DNA of 64,000 nucleotides from Ambrosia x helenae (taxonomy: Eukaryota > Streptophyta > Magnoliopsida > Asterales > Asteraceae): positions 116,484,574 through 116,548,573 of the forward strand of contig CM061226.1 in assembly GCA_030844895.1 (NCBI GenBank), read 5' to 3'. The position numbers and the translations under genes are program-made. The notes under the pieces are model-generated. The model saw nothing but the letters and a program-made list of their open reading frames with translations, did no database searches and was not told where the DNA came from. Shown here one piece after another: positions 10,349 to 21,854 of this stretch; the first letter of the stretch is position 1, and the number at the start of each line of letters is the position of its first letter.

Positions 10349-12187
10349 CTAGGTTTATGCTCCGCGCGCGTTGCAGCGCGTTTAATTGAATCATTTTTTG
10401 TTCGAAAGTTTGTGCTACACACGGCATGAGACCTTGAATTTGGATAATCGTCAACATAAGTTATGTCTTACTTTTAAAGGCTCAACAATCGACTTACATA
10501 ACTCATGTATTAGTAATGTTACTACACATGTGATAACATATAAATGGTAATTGGCCATAACCATTAATCAAGATTCTACTGAACACCACTAATCGACCAC
10601 ATAGTGGTTCCCGTCACTTTGTCCCCATCTTGAACACCACCACTCCACCACAGTGGTTCCCGTTGCTTTGTCACCATCTTGAACCCTAGTGACCTTTGCG
10701 GAAACAATCACTCGCAACTCATATATTAGGATTTGCACCCGTTTCAACACTTGTTGGCTTTTGCCCACAAACGCAATTTTGTAAGAAATACGATGTACAC
10801 CTAAATTTAAGGAAAAAAATTAAACTTGGTAAATAAATATAATAAGGCTCAGAAAGTTGTATCATTGCCCATCGAAAATGACTTCTAACTATGCAAATGT
10901 CTATTATCTGATGGATGCTTTTATTAAAGCACCACAGTTGCCACGCCATGAGTATGTAAATCATCATCATTGCCTAACTTGGGTTCAAAAGATAGCATTA
11001 GGTTAGGTGTCACTTGAGGAACAAACACAGCCTCACACACTTAAGAATCAAAAGTTGAAACACGCATCATAACCAAGCCAACAATGAACCTCGGCCTCTC
11101 TCGGATGAGAGAGTCGTCATCGTCTTCGAGTGTAACACGCATTTTAAGATGATCTAATTCTTAGACACCGACAACATAAGTCATCTCCATACGTAACCAC
11201 ACCCGATGATCCGTTTTATATATAAAACATCAACATATATAAGCCCTCTCTTGGGAAAAAATAATGGCTGCAAAGTAGGGTTTAAAATCCTAAAACAAAG
11301 ATACATGTATAACATATAACAAAAGAGAAAATTAATTGTCATGAAAAAGGATCAAATTCATCCGGATAAAAATCAAAGACCAAGATACAACCACCACATA
11401 AAAAAATTGTTTTAATAGTAGGATCTGAGAAATCAACAACCAAGCAACATAAATCTGTAAAAGAATCATACAACACCGACAACGAAAGCTATCTACAAAC
11501 GAAACCGATCGGAACATAAAAAAGATTTCTTCCAGATCGACAAAAAATCACAGGGATCTGTAAAACATTCATAAAACAACTGACAAAAATAAGCCATCTC
11601 CAAACGACACCACAACTTACAATCCATTTCATAAAACGAAAACATAAGCCATCTTCATACAACATCATTACCGGCGATCCATCTGAAAAGCTTAAAAGGT
11701 TCACAAAAGATAAAACACATTAACCACATGAAACCGAAAGATTATGAGCATACGATACCATCAGCCAGAGAAGACAACGTCAACACAGGCAACCGGAATT
11801 CACCATGAGAGAAGAGAACCGACAAAGTGATGTGGGAAGAAAATAATGGTGGGAACAAAATAATGGTTGTGTAGTGGGGTTTTAAAGCCCCAAGAACAAA
11901 CATACGTGTAAAACAAATAGGTAAATAGAAGATTAGGCGTCATGGATATTTAATCACAACCATCAAAATGAAAATCAAAGGACCAGATACAACCACCACA
12001 TGACCACATGAAGTGTCCTCTGAATTTATGGTACAGCAAGGAAAATGACGAATGTAACCTCAAGGAAATTATAAATCACAAAAATACCAGTTTACTGGTT
12101 GTACGTGGCGTTAGCAGAGCATTTAACTTACTATTCATCTTTTTGCACTGTTCATCTCCTCTTTTAAATTATACATAGTATAATAGA
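10349..12187 (-). mobile_element. Candidate non-autonomous Helitron
   Basis: On the minus strand the element would start TCTATTATACTATG at 12187, a typical plant Helitron 5' terminus. It would end with a GC-rich hairpin (GCGC-tgcaac-GCGC, 10372-10390), a 12-nt spacer and CTAG at 10349-10352, followed by T. There is no Rep/helicase reading frame; open frames inside show no recognisable protein. The 5' flank is T rather than the usual A, so the exact start is uncertain. Confidence 0.45.
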
Positions 12188-12403
12188 ATATATATATGAT
12201 TTCCACTCCACTTTTTTTTCCCTCTGCACCCAAGTAATTTAATTGTTCTATTTTAGTAATTTCTTTTGATTCTTATAAAAAACTATTTTCGTTTGGATAA
12301 ATAATTCGTTTTTGTTGAACTTACGCAATGCATTCATGCCCTATTAATTAATTATTAATTATACTTTATAAATCAAGTTCTTATGTGGGTGTTACATTTT
12401 ACT

Positions 12404-12761
12404 AGGGGTGCAAACGAGCCGAGCAGCTCGCGAGCTACTCGAGCTACTCAATCCGAGCTTGAGTCTAAAACAAAAGCTCGTTTATTTATCGAGCTCGAGC
12501 CTAGTTGTAATATTAGTTTTTTTTTTTATATTTAATAATATTTACCACTCATTTAAAGTTGTTTAGTAAACGAGCCCCGAGCTCGAACTTCACTTATCGA
12601 GCTCACGAGCCTAAATGCACTATTATTTATACTATTTTTACTTAACATATTAACTAATAAGTACTAAACGAGCCGAGATCGAGCTCGAGCTCTTACAACT
12701 TAATCGAGCTCGAGTTCGAGCCTGATCGAGCTCGGGCTCGACTCGGCTCATTTGCTTTCTA
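12404..12761. mobile_element. GAGCTCG-rich inverted-terminus element
   Basis: Both ends read inward as (T/A)GCAAA(C/T)GAGCCGAG, and the interior repeats GAGCTCGAGC and CGAGCCTA many times in both orientations. This composition is common to a class of non-autonomous plant DNA transposons. I could not define a target duplication. Confidence 0.5.
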
Positions 12762-13009
12762 GCTATGTTAAGACATTCTTCTTTTAAGTTTTTTTAAGTT
12801 TGAAAACGATAGTTTTTTCAGGTGTTTCACGCTACGTAATGTGCATGTTACACTTTACTTTCTCGTATGTTAAGACATTCTTCTATCTACGCCTTTTGTT
12901 TTAAATTGTATTAGAGATCAGTCTCTCCCCTGCTGTGGAACGCGAGTCCTCCTACTAGTTATATATAACAACCGAAAAAAAAAGTCAAGTTTTAAACCCA
13001 CTAAAAGAA

Positions 13010-13172
13010 AAGGATCGGGGCTGCTCTGCGCTCAAGAACATCAACATGAAGATGAGGAATCAGACATGAAGAAGTTAGAGGAAGAAAAAGCGAACGTAAA
13101 TTTATATTACAAGGAGAGGGCCCAAATTTTTTATCTCGCCCGAGGCCCAAAATTTTTTTATCATTTTCGGGG
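13010..13172. mobile_element. Degenerate hAT-like remnant
   Basis: The inverted sequence begins CAGAGCCGTCCCCGAAAATG and carries GGGCCTCGGGCGAG and GGGCCCTCTCC, akin to the fragment at 5647. No second terminus or target duplication is clear. Confidence 0.3.
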
Positions 13173-13799
13173 ACGGCTCTGTTGATATGACAGTTTGAGC
13201 GGGTTCTCCCCTCTGCGCTCCCTGCCCCTCCCACCCCTCAAATAACTATATTATTGATGGTCAATAGCTCTTTTAAGACTTTGACCATTTTACGAAGAGT
13301 TGGTGGGTTTGAAACATGTGTGTATATATATTAAACTAGGTATATAAAAAAAATTAAAAAAATATCATTAGTTAATATGTAGGTCACGAGAGAGGCTGAG
13401 GCTAATATACAAAGCGTTTTTAAAATAAAAAGTGTGAGAAGGATTTTCAGCCATTGATTAGGGTTAAAAACTAGCGGTGGCACAATCGTAATATCTAAAC
13501 GTGTTTATTGTTCAGTTAAACAGTCGAAGGGTAAATAAGACAAAGGGATTACAATAATCAATTTCAATTTTTGTTAATTAAACCGCCCAAATCATCTAAT
13601 TAATTTGGTAGTTATTTTGAATGACATCAATTATGGACATAATTTTCAAAACCTGAGAACGATTACAATTACGGACAATCAGTGGATTTGCAATCCTCGT
13701 TTCATAACATTAATTTAGCTTTAATTAGTTGCGTGTTTGTGTTTTGGCTTGTATAAGATTCGTGTTTGTGTTAGGTTTTATTTTTAGTTAGACGATTAA

Positions 13800-14025
13800 C
13801 TAATAGGCCTGTTTGAGATATATGAGGTAAAATAAGCGTGCGTTTGATGTAAAACAAACTTGTGTTTTATGTGGGTTAACCGATGGGTCATTTTGAGAGG
13901 TCTGTTGGTTGAATTAGTAGGTGCATTTTATGTAAATAAAGGTGCGTTTTATATGGGTTAAATGATGGGTCTGTTTGAGAGTTATGTTGGTTGAATTAAC
14001 AGGTGTGCTTGATGTAATTGTGCGT
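13800..14025. repeat. Degenerate ~80-90 bp repeats upstream of the membrane-protein gene
   Basis: Three imperfect units share (G)ATGGGTC(A/T)(G/T)TTTGAGAG, GTTGGTTGAATTA and GTGCGTTTTAT. They lie 450-700 bp before the start codon at 14485; a regulatory role is not shown. Confidence 0.5.
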
Positions 14026-14387
14026 TTTTTATTTATTCTAAACCTAATCCATGATTAAATTTTATTAAAAGCGCATTTTTATTTTTTATTAATTTATTGA
14101 TTGATAAAAAAAAAACTAAAAAACTAAAACAAAACCTGACCTCACACATGACGACCCGTTCAAACTCTAGAGAAACAACGATTACCGCGTGGGACCCATT
14201 TCTTAATGCCCATGTGTCGGTGGATCTAATCACCCGACTACAATAGCACAAATACACTCACACCTACTAAAATACGCCGAGTGCACATCACACAATCATC
14301 GTCATTCCATATACCAACACTTTAAGCAGATCTACACACACTCAGTGTCGATGAATTCATAATCCTTTCCCACTGTTAATTCCATAA

Positions 14388-14453
14388 GGTAACTCTATAT
14401 TATTATTATCATTATTAATATTATTATTATTATTATTATTATTATTCATCTAG
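14388..14453 (+). promoter_or_regulatory. Possible 5'UTR intron with (ATT)n microsatellite
   Basis: A donor-like AAG-GTAACT at 14388 and acceptor-like CATCTAG at 14447-14453 bracket a run of ATT repeats directly before the 14485 start codon. Only RNA evidence could confirm splicing. Confidence 0.35.
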
Positions 14454-14484
14454 GTTAGGGTTACATACTTATAGATCTGTTACA

Positions 14485-16200
14485 ATGCTTGGCCGGAGTT
14501 TACCGACCCGGTCTACTACTTTCCGACCCGAAAGCTTAGGTCAAGATGCATTAACAATAATAAAAAACCTGTTCTTCACGTTTTTTGTTATCGGTGTATT
14601 AGTATTCACAATAATAGCTGCTACATATGAACCTGAAGACCCTTTGTTTCATCCATCAACTAAGATTACAAACTTTTTAACATCCAATTCCAATGCCACG
14701 TTTGTATCCGATAACACCGTTGTAAAAACCGGTGAAGACTTCATGGTTGCTAATGAGACAGTGTTTGGTAGTGTTATTAATGCCACTGATGTTAGTTCCA
14801 CGTTTACGCTTCCGGTAAACGAGGAAGGAATTGAGGAGAAGGAGGAGCGCGATTGTAGCGGTGAGGTTGATAAGGCGGTGGATTGTACGGATCCGGAGGT
14901 TTTTCATGTGATGATGGCGGCGGCGATTGATCAGTTTAAGGATATACATTTTTATAGGTTTGGGAAGCCGGTTAGAGGGATGAATGATAGTTCGTGTCAT
15001 ATGGCGTGGAGGTTTAGGCCGAAGGAAGGGAAGAGGGCGGCGTTGTATAAGGATTATCGGAGCTTTGTGATTGCTAGGTCGAAGAATTGTACGCTTAGTG
15101 TTGTGGGGATTGGGGATTATCATTCGGGTGGGAATGCTAGGAAGAGAAAGAAGCATCAGAAAGTAGGGTTTGAGAAAACGCCTATGGGTGAAGAGGATAA
15201 GAGTATTATTGGCGTTCAGGTGGTTGGGGAAAGTGTTAATGATTCGCTACCGGTTGTTGAATCGGAGAAGTCGTTTGATCAAGGGAAGTATTTGTTGTAT
15301 AATGGTGGTGGGGATAGGTGTAAGAGTATGGATCATTATCTATGGAGTTTTATGTGTGCGTTAGGTGAAGCTCAGTATTTGAATCGGACGTTGGTAATGG
15401 ATTTGAGTATTTGTTTGTCGTCTGTTTATACTAAGTCGGGTCAAGATGAAGAAGGGAAAGATTTTAGATTTTACTTTGATTTTGAGCATTTGAAGGAGTC
15501 GGCGTCGGTCTTGGATCAGGGTCAGTTTTGGTCGGATTGGAACAAGTGGCATCAGAAAGATGGGTTAAGTATTTCTCTTGTGGATGATTTTAGAATCTCC
15601 CCAATGAAGATGGCTGGAGTGAAGGATACGTTGATAATGAGAAAGTTTGGGAGTGTTGAGCCGGATAATTACTGGTATAGAGTGTGTGAAGGTGAAGCGG
15701 AATCTGTTATTCAAAGACCGTGGCACTTGATATGGAAATCTAGAAGATTAATGGACATTGTTTCGGCAATAACAGCAAAAATGAACTGGGATTTCGACTC
15801 GGTTCATGTTGTGAGAGGTGAGAAGGCAAGGAATCAAGAACAATGGCCAAATCTTGCAACAGATACTTCACCCGAAGCGCTTCTTTCTTCTTTACAAGAT
15901 AAGGTTGATGACGGAAGGAATTTATATATTGCTACCGATGAATCAGACATTTCTTTCTTTGACCCTTTGAAAGACAAATATTCCACTCATTTTCTTGACG
16001 AATACAGCAGTCTTTGGGACGAGAGCAGCGAGTGGTACAGTGAGATGAAAAAGCTGAACAATGGCGCTGCAGTTGAGTTTGATGGATACATGAGGGCTTC
16101 TGTTGACACCGAGGTTTTCTTGAGGGGCAAAAAGCAAATCGAGACTTTCAATGATCTCACTAGAGACTGCAAGGATGGCATCAACACCTGCAGTTCTTGA
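14485..16200 (+). CDS. Type II membrane protein, plant O-fucosyltransferase-like family (At4g12700/At2g04280 type)
   Basis: Single-exon gene of 571 codons. A short basic cytosolic tail is followed by one hydrophobic segment at about residues 28-47 (FFTFFVIGVLVFTIIAA). Then comes YEPEDPLFHPS, a conserved stem motif of this plant family, and a long lumenal part with several N-glycosylation sites (e.g. NSNAT, NETV, NDSS, NRTL). The block GGDRCKSMDHYLWSFMCALG followed by EAQYLNRTLVMDLSICL resembles the N-terminal nucleotide-sugar fold of plant protein O-fucosyltransferase-related enzymes. Arabidopsis relatives of similar length are often labelled calcium-ion-binding protein, without biochemical proof. 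Golgi location and glycosyltransferase activity are inferred. The start is well placed: the membrane anchor follows directly and an in-frame extension is absent. Confidence 0.8.
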   Translation: MLGRSLPTRSTTFRPESLGQDALTIIKNLFFTFFVIGVLVFTIIAATYEPEDPLFHPSTKITNFLTSNSNATFVSDNTVVKTGEDFMVANETVFGSVINATDVSSTFTLPVNEEGIEEKEERDCSGEVDKAVDCTDPEVFHVMMAAAIDQFKDIHFYRFGKPVRGMNDSSCHMAWRFRPKEGKRAALYKDYRSFVIARSKNCTLSVVGIGDYHSGGNARKRKKHQKVGFEKTPMGEEDKSIIGVQVVGESVNDSLPVVESEKSFDQGKYLLYNGGGDRCKSMDHYLWSFMCALGEAQYLNRTLVMDLSICLSSVYTKSGQDEEGKDFRFYFDFEHLKESASVLDQGQFWSDWNKWHQKDGLSISLVDDFRISPMKMAGVKDTLIMRKFGSVEPDNYWYRVCEGEAESVIQRPWHLIWKSRRLMDIVSAITAKMNWDFDSVHVVRGEKARNQEQWPNLATDTSPEALLSSLQDKVDDGRNLYIATDESDISFFDPLKDKYSTHFLDEYSSLWDESSEWYSEMKKLNNGAAVEFDGYMRASVDTEVFLRGKKQIETFNDLTRDCKDGINTCSS

Positions 16201-17190
16201 GGTTTTTGTGTTCTCTCATGTTTGTATGTTAAAGTTACGTATTACAAGATCTGTTGTTTAAAACAGATAATTCGACGTTAAGTAGCACTGTCTTATTTAT
16301 TTTCCCCAATGTGTTTGTTCATTAATAGTAAGTTATGCTTTGTCTCTTGTTAAATGTGTTCACTGTTGCCGGCTTGCCATGCTCGTAAGGGTAGAGTACA
16401 AGTGCGATCCAAATGGGTTGTGAGTGCGTCAATGTCACGAGTCATGACTCAAAATCAAGACCAGAAGCATGAAGAGCCCGGACGGGAGGGAGGGGCAGGA
16501 ACACCACCCCTCCTTGGGACGGGATAAAATCAGCAGGATGCGCGCGCGATCTAGTATCTAATTAGGCCATGTCTCACAGACCATAGTATTCAGCACCTTG
16601 TGATAATGATCTATTCATTAGATAAATGGGTCTATTTTTGTTTGCCGACTTAAAATGTATACAAAATGGTCCAGCACCACGTACTGCCAACATGTCTGGC
16701 CATAAAGACAATTATTGTGGGCTAGCTATAGGAAAACGACCCTTTTGAACCTAGGCCCATTTGACCCTTGTTAGAACTACTTGTTTTGAACTGTTACGCG
16801 ACCCGTTTGAAGCTGGACTTAATCGACCCCTTTTCAGAACCGTCTGTGACCCAACCCGACCCGTATGTTTAACCAGACTTAAATTCACCAGGAACTAAAC
16901 AAATACAAGAAAGATCAACTATATGACTGATTAAAACCAGAAACCAAACTAAAATGAAGAAGGTTCACAGCTTCTCAGGTGCATACAACACCGGGAGCCT
17001 AAACGCATTTTATATATACAAAGCGGGTAAATTTCAAGTCGGCTGCACCAACTGAGCTTGTGCAGCAACACAAGTCGGGTGCTAACTAAAAAACACTAAA
17101 AATACATCGAAAAAACTCAAGTACAGAGTCTACACAATCCCCTGTGCACCACTGACCACACCACTAATAGACTAAAACCACCAAAAAACC
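16201..17190. other. Intergenic region between convergent genes
   Basis: Holds the 3'UTRs of the flanking convergent genes. Nothing else recognisable; a GC-rich patch at 16485-16550 has no clear element ends. Confidence 0.5.
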
Positions 17191-17646
17191 TCACATTGGG
17201 CAAGTATCTTCTTCAGCCTCTTTCGGCATCATCATGTCGTTTCTGCAAAGCGGGCATGTCACATTCCACAGCTTCAACCATTTCTCAACACAAGTTTTGT
17301 GGAAAACATGCCCACACGAAAGCTGGTTAATCTCTGCATCTAGTTTAAACCCAACCAAACAAACCGAGCAATCTTGTTTTGTTTGGCAACACAAGGAATC
17401 ATAAAGGACTGATGGTGTTCGGCTTCTGAACTCGCCCATGTAAGTTTCAGAGGGGGTTCCTCTACATTCAACTGATTCACTCAACGTTTGACCGGAGTAA
17501 TCCTCCCCTGCCGCCACATGGATTCCGATCACATGAAGAATGGATCGAACTATCTCTTTCATGATCGAAATTGACATGACTGTGTTGACCAGAATGACAC
17601 ACAAGACACCAGCATCTGATGGGCTTTGGTATGGTGAGAGACCCAT
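17191..17646 (-). CDS. XERICO-like RING-H2 E3 ubiquitin ligase
   Basis: 151 residues. The N-terminus MGLSPYQSPSDAGVLCVILV and the hydrophobic VMSISIMKEIVRSILHVIGI stretch match the XERICO/RHA-type architecture: a short membrane-associating helix followed by a C-terminal RING. The RING-H2 runs from about residue 92 to 135 as C-x2-C-x14-C-x-H-x2-H-x2-C-x10-C-x2-C (CSVCLVGF...SCGHVFHKTC...CPLCR), with both histidines present, so E2-dependent ligase activity is expected. The SETYMGEFRSRTPSVLYDSL segment is the conserved linker of this family. Arabidopsis XERICO raises abscisic acid levels under drought; carrying that role over is inference from similarity. Length is close to the Arabidopsis protein (162 residues). 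The coding part is a single exon. Confidence 0.85.
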   Translation of the reverse strand: MGLSPYQSPSDAGVLCVILVNTVMSISIMKEIVRSILHVIGIHVAAGEDYSGQTLSESVECRGTPSETYMGEFRSRTPSVLYDSLCCQTKQDCSVCLVGFKLDAEINQLSCGHVFHKTCVEKWLKLWNVTCPLCRNDMMMPKEAEEDTCPM

Positions 17647-17658
17647 ATTGTTGTTAAC

Positions 17659-18362
17659 CTAAATCCATGTCATCAAGATTATCAAAGTTAGTATCTTTAT
17701 AAACTTATGCTATCTTTTATATAAAAAAATTCAAAAATCTTGAAACAAGAACATAAATTTCAACAAATTTGCTCTGCACAGACACTGCAAGTTACAAGAT
17801 TTTTTTATTTTTATTTTTATTTTTTGTTGAATGGCCAAATGTTACAAGATTTAATACACAAGATTCAAAAGAACACACACCCCATTAACAAAGACTTGTT
17901 GGCTTCAAAAAACATAAACCCACAACTCATCAAATCCAAAGCTTTGTACAAATGTCTTCACACAACCCTAAAAACCATGACCAAATTAGGGGTAAATTTA
18001 ATAATTTATGTTCTTCAAATCCCATCAAGAAACTTAATAAAACAGGGTTCTTGTTCCTGATTCAAAAACAACAAATCAAATACAAACAAATATGGTGCTA
18101 AAAATTAATTAAATTGAGAAATAACAAACATCCAAAAAGGGTATTTAGATCAATACAAAGATCAAAGCATAAATTAGAAACAAAAAAAAAAAAAAATCAC
18201 AAATAATGCAAATTAAAGACTTCTAAAAACAAGAATACCATGTGAATTGACAGATAATGAGATCTATGACAGATAGTAATACTTTTTTTTTCCCACCAAA
18301 CCAGTAACTTGAAAGACAAGGAAATGGATAGATTAGGAGAGAAACAGAGATGAAAGGCATAC
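17659..18362 (-). other. Probable 5'UTR intron of the XERICO-like gene
   Basis: On the minus strand CTCTAG-GTATGCC at 18362 looks like a donor. GATTTAG at 17659-17665, about 13 nt before the ATG, looks like an acceptor. The interval is AT-rich and without coding potential. A spliced leader upstream of the ATG is usual in this gene family. Confidence 0.45.
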
Positions 18363-18493
18363 CTAGAGACAAAAGGAGCTTCAAAGATGGAAGGAATGTT
18401 AATATTATGTAGGTTGGATAAGGGACAGGGGTGTGCAGCCTCAATAACACCGCTTGCTTGAAGTAGTGTCTGTGTTTAGTGTCTGTATGGACT

Positions 18494-18502
18494 ATATATA
18501 TA
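18494..18502 (-). promoter_or_regulatory. Candidate TATA box of the XERICO-like gene
   Basis: TATATATAG on the minus strand, about 130 nt upstream of the proposed 5'UTR donor, which would leave a leader exon of about 100 nt. Confidence 0.4.
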
Positions 18503-18729
18503 CTAGAGAGGATAAAGGTATAGACCATGATAACATGTAAAAACATATAGTACTCAAACTAAATAGTAGAATATAATACCACACTTTGTGAATTTTTTTT
18601 TGTTATAAATATAAATATATAAATGAATGAAGAAGTTATCTCCTTGAATTAATTGATTTAAAAATCAATAATTTTTTTTTAATCTTTTTCATTTTACAGA
18701 CAGAAAAAATACATGACGATGACAGGTAA

Positions 18730-18868
18730 ACAGACAACAAACTGCGTCGCTACCCCTCTTTTGAATTACAAACCCTATTCGGCTCCCTAGTGGCAAGGGT
18801 TTGTTTTCAGTAGATTAAGTTTCGGTATTCAAAAAGAGGTGACGACGAAGCTTGTTGTCCGTGTGTCT
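18730..18868. repeat. Fold-back repeat (MITE-like)
   Basis: Inverted arms of about 40 bp: GACAACAAACTGCGTCGCTA..TTTTGAATTAC pairs with GTATTCAAAAAGAGGTGACG..CTTGTTGTC, with a 50-bp loop. No target duplication defined. Confidence 0.55.
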
Positions 18869-19683
18869 GCTATCCTAATGTAAATTGTCCTTAATGTTAT
18901 AATATATTCTTATTTAGGAAAAAATATATTCGGCTAAAGACAAACTCTTGGTTCTTGGGGCTCTGTGAATTACTATAAACCCCCTTATGTACACAATTCA
19001 GAAACGTATTGCCTCCGGGGCAAGGGATTCAAATGTATCGAAAGCAAAAAAGCACATGTTGATTCTCCAATCAGTCTGCTTCATGTTCTGCAACCTTCCT
19101 GAACTCCGCCCTCAAAACTACTTGCCTTAGCACAAACCCGCTATCTTACAGTCCTACCTATGGGGATACCTCTATAAAGTTCACACAAGCATATCTATCA
19201 CCCGCCCGATCATTCTTATATGCGGTATATAGTAATATAGTATATAGATACAAAAAGTGAGTTTTAAGACAAGTTATAAAAAAAGAATGCTAATGCATTT
19301 TTTATCTACATCTATACTAAAAAGATGCATCAATATTACAGCTAATTACATTAAAGGATAGTGTGGTATATTATAAAGAATTCGGTTCTACTTTCAGTAA
19401 TTGTTTATTTTGTTTTTTATACCATTTCACATTGTAATGTGATTGGTTTATAACAATGAACGTTAAAAATATCCGTTAAATCAGTTAAAATGATTATTTT
19501 ACTTCCACAAATCGCTTCTTTTCTCCATCCCTTCGAAAGCATGAAGTCATAGAGCATCATTTCAGAGTAGTTTCTTAATCTATTTTACTATGATTTAACC
19601 TAAATTCACATTTTTCTTTAAATTTCATTTAGTTTTATTAACCTCTCACATTAGGTTCTCTATTTCCATTTCTATCTTATTCA
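18869..19683. other. Intergenic, no gene seen
   Basis: AT-rich sequence with no supported exon. A CATCTATACTAAAAAG run at about 19309 resembles a Helitron 5' end, but no matching 3' end follows. Confidence 0.4.
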
Positions 19684-19691
19684 CAAACACT

Positions 19692-19848
19692 AAGTGGTGA
19701 AGCTTGAGAATTCCGACAGGGGGTCGGAAGTCACCGGTCACGGGGGGTCGAAACCGTGTATACAAAAAAAACTATACGGATACTATATAATCAGAACTTC
19801 TGAGTGAAAATTTCGGGAGTGGGGTCGGGCGGATATGCCGCGCCACTG
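19692..19848. mobile_element. hAT-type MITE, copy 2 (157 bp, diverged)
   Basis: Ends AAGTGGTGAAGCTTGA / GCGCCACTG. Flanking octamers CAAACACT (19684-19691) and TAAACACT (19849-19856) are a target duplication with one mismatch. The same GGGGGGTCG interior as the 210-bp copies, with an internal deletion; probably the oldest copy. Confidence 0.8.
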
Positions 19849-20395
19849 TAAACACTTATTTTATTATTTTTTTTCTCAGTTTCATGCGCTCACAAAGTTA
19901 AATTTAAAGATGAATAGTGAATCTCAATATTTAAAGAACCGGTGTAGGTTCTCTAAACCTTATCTCTATTTTAGATAGAGTGAGATTACAAATGAAAGAA
20001 AATCGTATAATTTTCTCTATAAATTTGGGAAAATAACTATTTAGAGAACTTGATGTGGATGCTCATACACAGTATTCTACTTATGCCCAGAACATCCATG
20101 TAAAGTTTCGTGACTATACAGTGAAGTTTGACTTAGTTAATTGAAGTCTTGAACGTAAGAGACGTCTAAAACAGACGGAACCCAACTTGCTGGCCGTCTT
20201 GACCTGAAAAGAAAGTTTGTTTACTGAAGTTCATGCTAATGAGGGCTCATGCAAACTTTTGCGTCAATATCCGACGTTGTCACGTTGTTTTAGACGGGAG
20301 CTGTGGTCTTAGATTGACACGAGACATGTTTAATTCTTGATTCCCAAATACTATATTTAGGCCCAACTATGGCGTCGAATTGTGATTAGGTAAAG

Positions 20396-20605
20396 CAGCG
20401 GCGAAGGTTTGTAGGGGCGGGGAGGGGCGGCCGACCCCCCCGGATTTTCGCGCAGAAGTTCCGATTATATAGTATCCGTATAGAAAATTTTGAAAATATA
20501 GGGCTTCGACCCCCCGAAACTGGTTTTCGACCCCCCGAAACCAGTGACTTCTGAACCCCCGGTGACTTCCGACCCCCCGAACCTTCGGGTCAAGCTTCGC
20601 CACTG
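20396..20605. mobile_element. hAT-type MITE, copy 3
   Basis: 210 bp, inverted relative to the copy at 3597 and nearly identical to it. Perfect 8-bp target duplication AGGTAAAG at 20388-20395 and 20606-20613. Confidence 0.9.
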
Positions 20606-20613
20606 AGGTAAAG

Positions 20614-21087
20614 TCCATGACTTTTGCAATAATGTGCCTCACTCCCTTGTTGATTTGTAATGTGGAGAAACATACGAAGATAAGACGAAAAATTAAAGGA
20701 ACTAACTTGAGTGAAGAATTAGTAATGGATGACATTAGTGTCAAGTCAAAGTTTGGCAGATTTTGACCTACCATAGATAATAGATTACCATTGTGTTTAA
20801 GTCAAATGAATAACATATTTTTATGCTTCTTCTTTAGTCGTAGTATCTTTATTATATATTTGACTCACTTAACCACACAAACAATAAAAAAAAATACTTA
20901 TGATAACTTAAACAAGAATAAATGTGAACTTTTAAGGAAAAAAACACGGTAATCACCATCAAGACCGAAAATAATATATAAACACGATACCTAACTTTAA
21001 TAGAAATAAATCGTATAATTGCATGTTCACATAGAATTAATTTGTGTATAGAATCCCAAAAATCCTACATAGACTTTGGGGCTTTCC
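20614..21087. other. Intergenic, no gene seen
   Basis: AT-rich spacer between a MITE and the copia element; no supported feature. Confidence 0.5.
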
Positions 21088-21092
21088 CCCTC

Positions 21093-21813
21093 TGTTGGAT
21101 CAGTTTTGCTCTTTTTGCTAAGTAAGAACTTGCTATCTTGACACTTAAGTGTTTAGCAAGTCCTAGTATATCAGATTATAAGCACAGCGGAATGTATAAG
21201 TTAAAGCAACACTTTTTATGCAAAGGAAGAGTTATTACTCCCCCTTGATGATTGAAACTAATAAATGACAAGTATTTATTATGAATCCAAGCAGTAAATG
21301 AGAATTAGATACTTAGACAGATTCACAATAAATACTGAAATGGAATAGAACAGTGATAGTGTTTGAAGGATTTTTCTATTAAAATCAATGTCTAAAATAG
21401 AAGGTTGAAGCCTCCTATTTATAGACGTTTACATACATGTATCTTGCCAAAAAGCAAGTACAGAAACAACAGAAACAAGTTGCACAAGTTGCAACATTGA
21501 AACTAACAAATACAGCTAAAAGTAATAATAAACAATAAACTACTGATGCAAAAAGGCGGTGGAAAATATCTGATGCTAAGTGCTGATGAATGACAAACTA
21601 CTGATGAGTAGTTTGTCTTCAGTACTTCTGAAGTGAACTTGTCTGGTTTGGACTTCAGAACTTCTGATGAAGTTTCTTCTTCAGCACTTCTCTTATCTTC
21701 TTTTCAGCAGTTCTTTGTTTTCTTTTCAGTACTTCTATACTTAGCCAAAATGACAGAAGTGAATTAGACTAAGGTTTCCAAAAGTGGTTTCACCAATCCT
21801 CTTTGTCCTAACA
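21093..21813 (-). repeat. 3' LTR of the copia element
   Basis: Starts TGTTGGATCAG and ends TGTCCTAACA in plus-strand reading (TG..CA borders). Rich in ACTTCTGATGAAG / TCAGTACTTC-type iterations in its last 250 bp. Confidence 0.95.
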
Positions 21814-21823
21814 ATCTCCCCCT
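21814..21823 (-). other. Polypurine tract
   Basis: AGGGGGAGAT on the minus strand directly adjoining the 3' LTR; primes plus-strand DNA synthesis and fixes the orientation. Confidence 0.85.
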
Positions 21824-21854
21824 GGATTGATGAAGCCAAAACCTTACTAATTCC

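Noticed and set aside
14677..15156. 159-codon open frame on the minus strand
   Set aside because: It is antisense to a well-supported coding exon and has a composition expected of a shadow frame.
19309..19325. Helitron-like 5' start CATCTATACTAAAAAG
   Set aside because: No hairpin-CTAG 3' terminus is found downstream before other elements begin.
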